A stretch of DNA of 64,000 nt from Haliclona indistincta (GCA_964017065.1 OZ024788.1:1024727-1088726), one strand, 5' to 3'; positions 44,201-54,870 are shown, counted from the first letter of the stretch. Program-made: numbers and translations. Notes: generated by a model from the sequence alone, not told the origin.

Positions 44201-45048
44201 CCTACACTAAAATCCTACTCACAGTCACGAATGCTCTCTCTTGGTCTCAGCTATCATGCAATGGCAGTATATTGGCAGTGTGGAGTGTAGATGGTAACAT
44301 TGAGTATGGCAGTGGTAAACACTTTATTCTGGTAGTCGTCTCTTGTGGTGTCCTGGTCATTGGACTGGCTTATCCTGTTTTAGTGTTGTGTGCTCCTCTG
44401 CTGGAGAGATACAGTCACAAGTGTATCCCACAGCACAGATGGAATCCAGTGGCTAAGTTCAAGCCACTGTTGGATGCTTATGGCGGACCTTACAAAGACA
44501 AGTATCGATTCTGGACAGGAGTAACTCTGATGGTGCGACTGGCTCTCACTGTGTCATTTTCTTTCCCTTTAGGTGACATCAATGCTTACATCATCACTAC
44601 AGTTGTAGTGGGGATTTCAACATTATGGTCTTTCACACAAGGTGTGTATAAGAACTTTTATTTGACCGGACTGGAAGCATTTTATCTTGTCAACATATTT
44701 CTCCTGAGCATTGTAAGTCTGCGGGCTACTGGTTCTCTTGGGTCAAAGGATTATTCAATAGCAACCATTATCTCAGTTTGCTTGTCCATTGTCGTCTGTC
44801 TTTTAACCATGGCAGTGCATGTCTGGTGGAAATTTGACTTCAAGACTAAGATTATGAGCAGGCTATGGTTTGGAAAACAACCACCAGAGTGCATCGAAAT
44901 GCTTGAGAATAATAATGAAGAAGAAAGATCTCCAGGATCCCCACCACCAATAGGAGAGCATCAGTTTGTACTGCATGAGTTTCACCGTATTAATGGAGTT
45001 CCTTCTTCACCAGTGCTGTTAGAAAGAGAACCACTATTATTTGATTGA
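41230..45048 (+). CDS. Beta-helix multi-pass membrane protein, copy 3 (1272 aa)
   Basis: The predicted protein is identical to copy 2 and I saw no nucleotide difference in the coding region. It shares the loss of two cysteines and the EREPLLFD end. The whole 8.8-kb neighbourhood is duplicated with it, including TE1, the hAT MITE and the satellite, so it is either a very recent tandem duplication or an assembly duplication. Confidence 0.88.
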   Translation: MAAALLVAILFAVSPTALSNVLYVIPDDAAGHEWQPFPSRPCYNLSHYISQPESYFTSNNTIIFLEGVHSLDREYTVHVSDIHNLTLKGQGQWPVAGAEETVMESTVTINCTRGRGGFSFTYSRNITVEGLTVLNCGGLDNFGVFDFNMVNGITFLKNSIQHMTGNGLYVLNCDDVIITNCSYYHSALCDFNEPPSLNQVYSGVAIFYTTHNAASYSLDLLHSNMTKCCSSYGGGISLIVRETSLLRLKLLFDYLKLSHNKAKSTSNIQFGGGGMYVRLHGTGSVTLVISNCVFFNGTAAHNGGGMDIRIVIQSANIAIYNTEFVNNSGKIISEIRANIRAPAKTNRAPDVTISLINSTIKTEPYPAADSAVVILGCCTKVMITNTSMRFANVKLTGFYQLGSSFPTIDSEMHMDGCRFIGNGEVISILYFTHVRTNLTNCVFSNNSCSTVKGCSVVTLAQCGYDNVIHSCIVSDNDMTGITLNIFTAVNFAGHNLIQNNKNTDGAGIKLFSPAYMTVDGELHLNNNTADGNGGAILVIKSSVPIALERPSLLLLLSNRILKNFPCTIGFNDNYSSVIFSGNRAGNGGSDIYGASLMDCDNNHMYVPHIGQPNETSWYFDTPLMKYFKFSGNTDRLSSMSSDPIMVCFCNTTTNLPDCFDRTHHIQTYPGLEINTTIATVGRYGGTSAGDVQVTARHATLVRYYGKIETTNCFQLHILLQNTSSTTALVDIRVIGGLQDWGVFIGVDILECPIGFTYDQTSGQCQCDQFLETSNVQCNLSTTPNQFLRSGNSWFAYINNTQCITGTSNCPFDYCNRSNVSFDIMAPDRQCLGNRTGILCGQCQSHLSIMLGSNHCGTCSNWYLFLLPVFALAGIVLVAVLMFLNLSVSVGTINGLLFYANMVKLNEAFFFPNGSVPVVSQFISWLNLDLGIEVCLFDGLDGYWNTWLQFTFPAYLFLLMGGIIVGSRYSIWICRLCGSHAVPALATLFLMSYTKILLTVTNALSWSQLSCNGSILAVWSVDGNIEYGSGKHFILVVVSCGVLVIGLAYPVLVLCAPLLERYSHKCIPQHRWNPVAKFKPLLDAYGGPYKDKYRFWTGVTLMVRLALTVSFSFPLGDINAYIITTVVVGISTLWSFTQGVYKNFYLTGLEAFYLVNIFLLSIVSLRATGSLGSKDYSIATIISVCLSIVVCLLTMAVHVWWKFDFKTKIMSRLWFGKQPPECIEMLENNNEEERSPGSPPPIGEHQFVLHEFHRINGVPSSPVLLEREPLLFD

Positions 45049-45100
45049 TTTACTACGTAGCTTTAATTTTCTTTATTGTTTACATGCGCACGATAACTTA

Positions 45101-45341
45101 TTAGGGAGGCACGGTAGTGCCTCCCTATGTAGGGATGAACGAGAAAACAAGATGGCGGCTACATACAATGTATTAGTGTTCAAACGCTGATATTTCGCCT
45201 GGTGATGAATTTTATACGTCCAAAGACACTTAGGTCTGCTCTCTGACGTTGCCCCATCTTACAGTAGCAAGGAGATTGCTCGAAATTGTTACTAAAGTGA
45301 CGAACCTGAAAACGGTGAAAATCCAGTTTCGTCATCTTCGT

Positions 45342-45374
<33 letters not shown>

Positions 45375-46343
45375 CTCGCCTAGCACCTTTACGCGAGCAG
45401 TGCCGAGACCAAAACACCCACGAACAGTCATGAAATTCTCCTGGCATGTGCCTTTTGAACTTTGTTTTTAGCGTAACGGCGATATACATTCCGCGAGTTC
45501 TCGATCGTGATCCATTGTCAGCTTAGTGTTAGACGCCATTAATTACTGTGATTGCGCAATACGCACGTGACCAAGCAGTGGCTAGCGCACGTGACCGGCC
45601 AAGCAGGTAGAGTATCGCCGCGCCTTATGGATCAGTATCACGGAGAGCACATACCCGGCATTTGTCTGGAGTCTTCGAAGAACGGTAAGCTCGTGTAGGA
45701 TCGCCATTCTGTGCTTGCCAGATAATTATGACCGCCGTACAGGTCTACAAACAAATGTGGGCGGGGCTCGTATGCACTGCATGCACGACTAGGCAGAGCT
45801 GATATGTACAGCCATAGAGCATAACAATTTTAGCTACAAGTTTAAAAAAAGCCATCAACAACAGGAATACTAAACTAAGGTGGAAACAAAGACTTCTCCG
45901 TACATGCATGATATTGAACTGCACTTCACTAAAAAGAAAAAAGGACACAAACAAGAAATTAAAAAGATTTCTATCGAAATCAAAAGGATGTAGTGATGAA
46001 GAAATCTACCACTGGTTCACAATGTAAACCAACAAGGAACAAGCATAGAATGGTAACACGATTGACTTGCTAACAGACCATAGATCCCTACATCAGTGGC
46101 TGTACATAAGATCAATATTTTGTCACAAGCTGAATTCTATTCAAAGTGTCAGTCAACAGTAAATAGCTTAACTAGCTATAGTCTGGCCACAGCAGCCACT
46201 GATGTAGGGATCTATGGTCTGTTAGCAAGTCAATCGTGTTACCATTCTATGCTTGTTCCTTGTTGGTTTACATTGTGAACCAGTGGTAGATTTCTTCATC
46301 ACTACATCCTTTTGATTTCGATAGAAATCTTTTTAATTTCTTG
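45101..46343 (-). mobile_element. TE1 copy in unit 3 (1243 bp)
   Basis: Duplicate of the unit 2 copy at the same relative site. It was carried along by the segmental duplication and is not an independent insertion. Confidence 0.9.
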
Positions 46344-46537
46344 TAATTAAAGCTTTATAGGTGTGCATTATAAATAATTGTTTTTAGATCGAGTGTGTTA
46401 GAGTTCAACCCTCATAGTGTTTCATTCGTGCTTATTTACAAACTTGTATCTGATCAACAATTGTTGGAACAATCTTTACTAACATGCAAAGGTATACTGC
46501 ATTGTACATTGATTATAATATTATGCTAATAAATTAT

Positions 46538-47548
46538 AGCTACACTGTTTGACTTTCTCATGTCTTATACTGAAATCCTTCTTGAAGTCACTAATGCTCT
46601 TTCTATATAATTCAATGATGGTACTAGTATGTGACTGGGAGGGGTGTTGTGTTGACCATAAATTAACAGTCACTGTTTGCCACAACTGAGAGTCAAGTTT
46701 GCTGTGATCAGCTGTACATACATGCAAATGGTAACAATCCAGAGAGAACAGCAGATTGGTTCAGTAGATGGTACATACAGATTCAGTTAAACTATAAAAG
46801 CTGGTCTGATGTCTTGACTGTAATGCTGTACAGTAACTTGAGAATTAGACAAGCATGCAAGGAAACAATTATATGGTTACCAGCGAGATGAGCTCTGGCA
46901 GTTTTTTGTGTGAGAGAGGAATAGTAGAAGAGCTGAATGAAGGCGCATTCAGACAGTGGCGGATCTACAGGGGGACCAGGGGGGGCCAGGCCCCCCTAAA
47001 ATTTTAAAAATATAAACCACACAATGGAATGTAAACAAGCCTTGTACAAACTTATAATACGAATAAATTATGGCCCCCCCAAGCACCTCAGGCTAGATTC
47101 GCCACTGCATGCAGACACTTCTAAATAAATTATGACTGCAGCCGGAGTAGTCATGATCATAGGTGCTGAGAATCCATCACCTTGACTGAAGCTAGCTGTC
47201 AGTTGAATAGCAACACAACAGTATTGTGTTCAACTAGTACTTTTCTGACTGATTCTCTGCCATACAATAGATTATGATCACATCAAATAATTACTTTGTC
47301 TTTTGACGTCTGTTCTTCACCATAACGGTATTGCTGTGTCTCAAGACTGAGATCTGAGGTATAGACAACAACTACCATGCAGAGTGCAATGAAAAATGTA
47401 TCAAAAGGCAGAAGATGAGATTAATGAAGCAGGAGGAAGCAATCATTGCCAAAAATAGCGTACGGCTCAGAGAGAGGAGAGAATCAGTTTGTACTAGAGA
47501 TTCCCATCCTAATCAAAAGCCTTCTTCTTCAATGATGCTCGGCTGTTG
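46538..47548 (+). pseudogene. Decayed 3' fragment of the membrane-protein gene (unit 3)
   Basis: Duplicate of the 37735-38745 relic, again split by the hAT MITE. Confidence 0.65.
46954..47107. mobile_element. 154-bp hAT-type MITE (unit 3)
   Basis: Copy of the unit 2 MITE at offset 8803, including the same one-base mismatch in the 8-bp flanking duplication. Confidence 0.9.
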
Positions 47549-47762
47549 CCTAGTATAGACCGCTAGAGTTATACATTGTGCAATATGTTATCATGTTATA
47601 GATGGAAACAGTATCTTCCTCTGAGTCAAATCTTTCTTGCAATAAGTAACAAATCCTCATTAATGATGACAAGATAACAGGTTTTTTGATAAAAATATTA
47701 ATGCAATGGACATGAGATTGTTTCCTGTCAGCATTGTCTCAATAACTGAGAACATTCCATTT

Positions 47763-47992
47763 TCACATGTTAAATTCCTCTCCATGCATGATTGGAAATG
47801 TCTGTACAACTAATAGTTGATGAGTTCGACTAGTGATGCAGCTGGGCTGAGTAGGCTCTATGGTATTGACTGGATTGTAGCCAATATTGGCGGGTTGAAA
47901 TATGAGTTTAGTACTGAACTGAGTATATGAGAGAGCTAGGTTAGGATCAACATCTAGAGCAGAGACAAGAGTACATCCACCAGGAATAGGGT
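47763..47992 (-). CDS. Conserved minus-strand terminal exon (unit 3)
   Basis: Open frame as in units 1 and 2, with the same Ala variant as unit 2. One silent or near-silent base change is visible near 47934 (GAGAGAGCT against GAGAGGGCT). Confidence 0.45.
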
Positions 47993-48177
47993 CTAGAGGG
48001 AGAGGGAGCGAGAGGGGAGAGTGTGGGAGGGAGAGAGAGAGGAAGGGAGAGAGAAGACAACAATGATACAACAATTTACTTAGCTACAAACAATATAGAA
48101 TATCTGAACAGGAGTACAGTAAACCACATGTTCCATAATCCACAAAAATTAAAATGTTGATGCAACATTCAAGAAAT

Positions 48178-48545
48178 GAACAAGTACATTATGGTAATAT
48201 CACAACTGACAGATGGTTAGGGCATTAGCTCCTGCAGTGTGTCTATGTACTTTTTGTCATATTCTATTATGTCATAATAGAATAACACTGAACAAGTACA
48301 TTTCACTACTGACAGATGGTTAGGGCACTCCTGCAGTGGGTCTGTGTACTGTTTGTCATATGATATGTCATATAGAATAACACTGAACCACTCAAGAGAT
48401 GAACAAGTACATTATGGTAATGTCCAGATGGTTAGGGCACTCCTGCAGTGGGTCTGTGTACTGTTTGTCATATTCTATATGTCATATAGAATACCACTGA
48501 ACCACTCAAGAGATGAACAAGTACATTATGGTAATGTCACAACTC
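48178..48545 (+). repeat. 122-bp satellite block, unit 3/4 boundary
   Basis: Three copies. The left part equals units 1 and 2, while the right part (from about 48400) differs in several bases and has fewer deletions. A sequence switch therefore falls inside the satellite. Confidence 0.85.
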
Positions 48546-48689
48546 AAAATCAGCATGAATTAGCACATGAGCTAGCTGCTGCCATAGATGAACCTGAGTA
48601 CAAAAAAGAAAAGAATAATGTTCATGCAACAGACACTAGATACTATGTTGGTTAATAAGGTATTAAAGTTGACAGTATTTTACAGAGAG

Positions 48690-49785
48690 AGACACTGACT
48701 TCTAAAGCTATCTGATCCTGTGATCCATGTTGATGTAACCTGTTAGAGAAACAGTCTATAAGCTTCATGATGCATGCTTGCAGACCAGTGTGGCACTTAC
48801 TGGGCAATGATTTCAACTCATGCACTCGCCATAATTACTATGTAGATGAAGCAAACAATCACTTGAAGCAACCGTCACTCTGTGTGTCGAGAAGAAAAAC
48901 ATTAGCTATTACAGATGCTACTAGTGAGTTAGCTACAATACTATTACTAGAATGAAATTATACTCACACATCTGGTGTAGAACCAGGAGAACAGTTGCAG
49001 CCATTTTGGTTTCTATTATACCAGCAGCCAGTGAGAAATTACAACCATAATAAACACCGGCATACAATGTGGAGAAATCGAATTTTATAACTATTGTGCA
49101 GTTTTATGTATACCTCTTGTGTTACAGTATCATTTAGAGTAGTACTCTCTTACCTCCTCACTGTGACATGCTTTAGAATAGGATGGATACAAAGAATGCT
49201 AATTTAACTCATGATAGTACATGTAAGAACATAATGGCTCTCAACATGGTAGAAAATTGCTTACTTTGCAATCGATTTCTTGGTAGAGCTCTTGGTTTAC
49301 GCAGTTTAACTGATTTTAATTTATTGTCTCCTAGCATGCACTTTCACAGCAATCGCTGTTGCCTTCTTTAGCTATACCATATCTCTCTCCCATGATAGTT
49401 CCAGCAACGTGAGTCCCATGCATGCATGTCCATTCCCGTCATCTGCACATGATGTGCTCCCTTTGTCAGTGTTTCCTAAAAAACAAATGCAAAATGCGAA
49501 ATCACAATAATAAGTTTATGTATCTATACTAAACTAAATGTAAAAGCTGAAGAATGGGATGAGTTACAGGGCAAACAAAGTGAAAAGTAAAGGTATATAT
49601 CATGTGGATTAAATTGAGTATCAAAAACACCAAAAAAATGAAACAATCTATAACTATAATAATAATAAGTAACAGCCAACAGAATGAAAAACGAAACTAC
49701 GTACCTCGTCCTCCAAAGTTGGCCCTGCCCATCCAGAAAGCCCCTCTCTTCGCCCACGTATTGCATTCCACGTACACATAATATA
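48690..49785 (-). pseudogene. Decayed S8 subtilase, copy D (upstream of gene 4)
   Basis: Same block order as copies B and C. The STW block reads VTSTWITGSDSFR. The His-motif block carries the same CATGCATG expansion. An extra C in the first visible exon (GGGGCTTTCTGGATGG) shifts that exon too. It is more diverged than B and C over about 48640-49330, then nearly identical to them up to the gene. Confidence 0.65.
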
Positions 49786-49856
49786 GTTTGCTTTTGGACA
49801 ATTGACATGACGTACTAAGCATTGCATGCCGAATGGACTACGCGGCGCTCGCGGAC

Positions 49857-49864
49857 TATAAAAG
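49857..49864 (+). promoter_or_regulatory. TATA box of membrane-protein gene 4
   Basis: TATAAAAG 137 bp before the ATG. The promoter is almost identical to those of genes 2 and 3, although the coding region is clearly diverged. Confidence 0.72.
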
Positions 49865-50000
49865 CAAGAGTACTCCTGATAAAAAACACTGTGAAGCAAC
49901 TGGTCTTGATTGGATCAGCAAAACTATAGTAGCCTAGTATCTGTGAAACAATTCAGTTCCACAAAACTGCAAACAACCTCAGTACTGAGGCAGCTAGCTG

Positions 50001-53000
50001 ATGGCTGCAGCATTACTAGTAGCGATACTGTTTGCTGTATCGCCTACTGCTCTTTCTAATGTGCTCTATGTCATACCTGATGATTCAGCTGGTCATGAGC
50101 CATGTCCCGCACAACCATGTTATAACCTCTCCCACTACATCTCCCAGCCTGAGTCCTACTTCACTTCTAACAACACCATTGTTTTCTTGGAAGGAGTACA
50201 CAGCTTGGATAGAGAATATCCTGTACATGTCAGTGACATTCACAATCTGACTCTGAAGGGACAAGGTCAGTGGCCGGTAGCAGGAGCTGAAGAGACTGTG
50301 ATGCAGTCTACAGTCACTATCAACTGCACCAGAGGAAGAGGAGGGTTCAATTTTACGAATATTCATAACATCACTGTTGAAGGTCTTACAGTACTCAACT
50401 GTGGAGGACTGGACAATTTCGGAGTGTTTGATTTTAACATGGTCAATGGTATAACCTTTCACAAGAATTCAATACAACACATGACAGGAAATGGACTATT
50501 TGTTCTTAACTGTGATGATGTTATAATCACCAACTGCTCCTACTATCATTCAGCATTATGTGATTTCGATAAACCCCCATCACTGAACCAGGTATATAGT
50601 GGAGTAGCCATTTTCTATACTACTCACAATGCAGCAAACTACTCTCTAGATCTGTTACACAGCAACATGACTAAGTGCTGCTCAAGTTATGGAGGAGGTA
50701 TATCATTGATTGTACGAGAAACTTCAGTACTAAGATTGAAATTGCTTTTAGACAACCTAAAGTTATCACACAATAAGGCAAAATCAACTAGCAATATTCA
50801 ATTTGGTGGTGGAGGCATGTACGTTCGTTTACATGGCACTGGCAGTGTGACACTTGTTATCAGTAATTGTGTCTTTTTTAATGGAACTGCTGCACATTAT
50901 GGTGGAGGAATGGATATTAGAATTGTAATTCAATCGGCAAACATTGCAATTTATAATACCGAGTTTATAAACAATAACGCCCAGTTCATTAGCGAGATAC
51001 GGGCAAACATTCGAGCACCTGCAATGACTAATAGAGCTCCAGATGTTACAATCTCTCTGATTAACTCAACTATAAACACAGAACCATACCCAGCTGCTGA
51101 AATTGGAGTCGGAATTTTTGGTTGCTGTACTAAGATGATGCTCACTAATACTAGTATGAGGTTTGCTAATGTGAAATTCTATGGATTTACGCAACTTGGA
51201 ATTAGTTTTCCCACAATTGATAGTGAAATGCATATGGACGGCTGCCGATTCATTGGAAATGGTGAGGTGGTTTCTATTCTTTACTTCACTCATGTTAGAA
51301 CAAACCTCACCAACTGTGTATTCTCTAACAACAGCTGCAGTACTGTTAAGGGATGCTCAGTAGTCACTATAACACAGAGTGGTTATGATAATGTTATTCA
51401 CTCTTGCATTGTATCAGACAATGAATTTATGATTGGAATCAGTATTAATGTTTTGACAGCTGTGAACTTTACCGGGCACAATTTGATACAAAATAACAGA
51501 AACACAGATGGAGCTGGTATTAAATTGTTCTCTCCAGCTTACATGACTGTTGATGGTGAGCTGCATCTTAACAACAACACAGCAGATGGAAATGGTGGAG
51601 CAATCTTTGTGATAAGATCTACAGTGCCAGAGGCTTTGGAGCGGCCAAGTTTTCTGCTTTTATTAAGTAGTACAATTTTAAAGAGTTTTCCCTGTACGAT
51701 TGGCTTTAGTGACAATTCTAGTTCAGTAATTTTCTCGGGAAACAGAGCAGGGAAAGGAGGAAGTGACATTTATGGTGCTTCATTGATGGATTGTGATAAT
51801 AATCACATGTACGTACCACACATAGGTCAACCCAATGAAACCTCATGGTACTTTGACACTCCTCTTATGAAATACTTCAATTTTTCTGGTAACACTGACA
51901 GACTCTCCTCCATGTCCTCCGACCCCATCATGGTCTGCTTCTGTAACACCACCACTAACTTACCAAACTGCTCTGACAGGACCCATCACATACAAACATA
52001 TCCAGGACTAGAGATCAACACATCAATAGCAACAGTAGGACGCTATGGTGGTACAAGTCCTGGCACTGTGCAGGTCACTGCTCGACATGCAACACTAGTT
52101 CGATATTACGGACAAAAACAGGCTACTAACTGCTTCCAGCTCCACATTCTCCTGCAGAACACATCCTCAACAAAAGCACTGGTTGATATCAGAACGAATA
52201 ATGGACTACAAGACTGGGGTGTGTCTCTTGAAGCGAATATTGTAGAGTGTCCAATTGGTTTTCCATACGATCGGACCTCAGGACAATGTCAATGTGATCA
52301 ATTCTTAGAAACCAGCAATGTCAAATGTAAATTGTCAACCACTTCTGACCATTTTCTGAGATCAGGCAACAGTTGGTTTGCCTACATCAACAACACTCAG
52401 TGTGTAACAGGTACTACTAATTGTCCGTTTGACTACTGCAATCGATCCGATGTCTCATTTGACATCATGGCACCTGATCATCAGTGTGTGGCCAATAGAA
52501 CAGGTATACTATGTGGACAATGCCAGTCTCACCTTAGTATCATGCTGGGATCCAACCACTGTGGTACTTGCTCTAACTGGTATCTTTTCTTTTTGCCAGT
52601 GTTTGCCTTAGCTGGCATGGTGGGTGTGGCTATGTTGATGTTCCTCAACTTAAGTGTCTCTGTCGGAACTATCAATGGACTACTGTTTTATGCTAATATG
52701 GTGAAGCTCAATGAAGCTTTCTTCTTCCCAAATGGTAGTGTTCCAGTGGTGAGCCAGTTCATCTCATGGTTGAATCTTGATCTGGGTATTGAAGTGTGTT
52801 TGTTTGATGGACTGGATGGCTACTGGAACATTTGGCTACAGTTTGTCTTTCCTGCTTACCTGTTCATACTCGTGGGTGGTATTATTGTGGGCTGTCGCTA
52901 CTCTGTGCGGCTTTGCAGGTTGTGTGGCTCTCATGCTGTCCCAGCACTAGCTACACTGTTTCTCCTGTCCTATACTAAAATCCTACTCATAGTCACGGAT

Positions 53001-53825
53001 GCTCTTTCTTGGTCTCAGCTGCCATGCAATGACAGCATTCTGACAGTGTGGAGTGTAGATGCGAACATTGAGTATGGCAGTGTTAAACACCTTATTTTGG
53101 TAATCGTCTCCTGTGGTGTCCTGGTCATTGGACTGGCTTATCCTGTTTTAGTGTTGTGTGCTCCTCTGCTGGAGAGATACAGTCACAAGTGCATCATAAA
53201 AAAAAGGAATCCTGTGGCAAAGTTCAAGCCATTGTTAGATGCTTATGGCGGACCTTACAAAGACAAGTATCGATTCTGGACAGGAGTAACTCTGATGGTG
53301 CGACTGGCTCTCACTGTGACATTTGCTTTCCCTTTAGGTGACATCAATGCTTACATCATCACTACAGTTGTAGTGGGGATTTTAACATTATGGTCTTTCA
53401 CAAAAGGTGTGTACAAGAAGATTTATTTGACCATACTGGAAGTATTTTATCTTGTCAACATATTTCTCCTGAGCACCATTAGTCTGGCTACTGGTTCTCT
53501 TGGGTCAAAGGATTATCCAATAGCAACCACTGTCTCAGTTTGCTTGTCTATTGTTGTCTGTCTTTTAACCATGGCAACGCATTTTTGGTGGAAATTTGAC
53601 TGCAAGAATGTGATCAAGAGCAGGCTATGGTTTGGAAAACCACTACCAGAGTGCATCGAAATGCATAATAATAATAATGAAGAAGAAAGACCTCCAGGAT
53701 CCCCACCATCAACGGTGTATGGCTCACATAGAGGAGAGCATCAGGTTGTACTGGAGTTTCCCCAGAATAATGAAGTCTCTTCTTCACCAGTGCTGTTAAA
53801 AAGAGAATCACAATTATTTGACTGA
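50001..53825 (+). CDS. Beta-helix multi-pass membrane protein, copy 4 (1274 aa)
   Basis: Same plan as copies 1-3. The N-terminus is shortened (GHEPCPAQPC) and keeps the CPAQPC cysteines. DCQC is DHQC, so one juxtamembrane Cys is lost. The cytoplasmic loop CIPQHRWNP becomes CIIKKRNP, with an AAAAAAAAGG run (53198-53207) prone to slippage. The tail keeps VYGSHRGEHQ like copy 1. It mixes copy 1-like parts (end, tail) with copy 2-like parts (first 750 bp), which suggests conversion between copies. Confidence 0.88.
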   Translation: MAAALLVAILFAVSPTALSNVLYVIPDDSAGHEPCPAQPCYNLSHYISQPESYFTSNNTIVFLEGVHSLDREYPVHVSDIHNLTLKGQGQWPVAGAEETVMQSTVTINCTRGRGGFNFTNIHNITVEGLTVLNCGGLDNFGVFDFNMVNGITFHKNSIQHMTGNGLFVLNCDDVIITNCSYYHSALCDFDKPPSLNQVYSGVAIFYTTHNAANYSLDLLHSNMTKCCSSYGGGISLIVRETSVLRLKLLLDNLKLSHNKAKSTSNIQFGGGGMYVRLHGTGSVTLVISNCVFFNGTAAHYGGGMDIRIVIQSANIAIYNTEFINNNAQFISEIRANIRAPAMTNRAPDVTISLINSTINTEPYPAAEIGVGIFGCCTKMMLTNTSMRFANVKFYGFTQLGISFPTIDSEMHMDGCRFIGNGEVVSILYFTHVRTNLTNCVFSNNSCSTVKGCSVVTITQSGYDNVIHSCIVSDNEFMIGISINVLTAVNFTGHNLIQNNRNTDGAGIKLFSPAYMTVDGELHLNNNTADGNGGAIFVIRSTVPEALERPSFLLLLSSTILKSFPCTIGFSDNSSSVIFSGNRAGKGGSDIYGASLMDCDNNHMYVPHIGQPNETSWYFDTPLMKYFNFSGNTDRLSSMSSDPIMVCFCNTTTNLPNCSDRTHHIQTYPGLEINTSIATVGRYGGTSPGTVQVTARHATLVRYYGQKQATNCFQLHILLQNTSSTKALVDIRTNNGLQDWGVSLEANIVECPIGFPYDRTSGQCQCDQFLETSNVKCKLSTTSDHFLRSGNSWFAYINNTQCVTGTTNCPFDYCNRSDVSFDIMAPDHQCVANRTGILCGQCQSHLSIMLGSNHCGTCSNWYLFFLPVFALAGMVGVAMLMFLNLSVSVGTINGLLFYANMVKLNEAFFFPNGSVPVVSQFISWLNLDLGIEVCLFDGLDGYWNIWLQFVFPAYLFILVGGIIVGCRYSVRLCRLCGSHAVPALATLFLLSYTKILLIVTDALSWSQLPCNDSILTVWSVDANIEYGSVKHLILVIVSCGVLVIGLAYPVLVLCAPLLERYSHKCIIKKRNPVAKFKPLLDAYGGPYKDKYRFWTGVTLMVRLALTVTFAFPLGDINAYIITTVVVGILTLWSFTKGVYKKIYLTILEVFYLVNIFLLSTISLATGSLGSKDYPIATTVSVCLSIVVCLLTMATHFWWKFDCKNVIKSRLWFGKPLPECIEMHNNNNEEERPPGSPPSTVYGSHRGEHQVVLEFPQNNEVSSSPVLLKRESQLFD

Positions 53826-54024
53826 TTTTCTTTACACGCTAACTTATAATTACAGCTTTTAAAGGTGTGCATTATAGATAATTGTTTTTAGATCGAGTGT
53901 GTTAGATGAAACTTGCTTCAACCCTCTTTTTACAAACTTGTATCTGATCAGCAATTGTTGAAATAATCTTTACTAACATGCAAGAGTATACCGCATTGTA
54001 CATTGTGTCATTATGCTAATAAAT

Positions 54025-54870
54025 TATAGCTACACTGTTTGACTTTCTCATGTCTTATACTGCTTGAAGTCACTAATACTCTTTCTTTATAATTCAATGA
54101 TAGATGGGTATTGAGTATATGGCAGTGGTACTAGTATGTGACCGGGAGGGGTGTTGTGTTGACCACAAATTAACAGTCACTGTTTGCCACAACTGCATGA
54201 GAGTCAAGTATGCTGCAATCAGCTGTACAGATGCAAATGGTAACAATCCAGAGAGAACAGCAGATTGGTTCAGTAGATGGTACATATACAGATTCGGTTA
54301 AACTATAAGCTGCTCTGATGTCTTGACAGTATTGCTGTACAGTAACTTGAGAATTAGACATGCAAGGAAACATTTATCAGCGAGATAAGCTCTGGCAATT
54401 GTTTGTGTGGGAGGAATGTAACACTAAGTAAGAGCTGAATGAAGGTGCATGCAGACACTTCTAAATAACTTATGAATGCAGCCGGAGTAGTCATGAGAAT
54501 CCATCACCTTGACTGAAGCTAACTGTCAGTCGAATAGCAACACCAACAGTATTTTGTATTCAACTAGTACTTTTCTGACTGATTCTCTGCCATATAATAG
54601 ATTATGATTGTCTTTTGATGTCTGTCTTTTGATGTCTGTTTTTCACCATTATACGGGTATTGCAGTGTCTCAAGACTGAGATCTAAACCAGGCTAAGGTG
54701 TAGAAAACAATCACCAGAGTGCAATGAATGCATCAAAAGGCAGAAGATGAGATTAATGAAGCAGGAGAAAGGAATCATTGCCAAAAATAGCGTACGGCTC
54801 ATAGAGAGGAGAGAACCAGTTTGTACTAGAGATTCCCATCCTAATCAAAAGCCTTCTTCTCCAATGGTGC
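54025..54870 (+). pseudogene. Decayed 3' fragment of the membrane-protein gene (unit 4)
   Basis: Same islands as in the other units. This copy also keeps GGGTATTGAGTATATGGCAG (54105), matching the gene's GGAACATTGAGTATGGCAGT, which confirms the origin of the fragment. It lacks the hAT MITE. The frame 54104-54301 (CVDHKLTVTVCHNC, GNNPERTADWFSRW) is open but unrelated to the parent frame. Confidence 0.65.
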
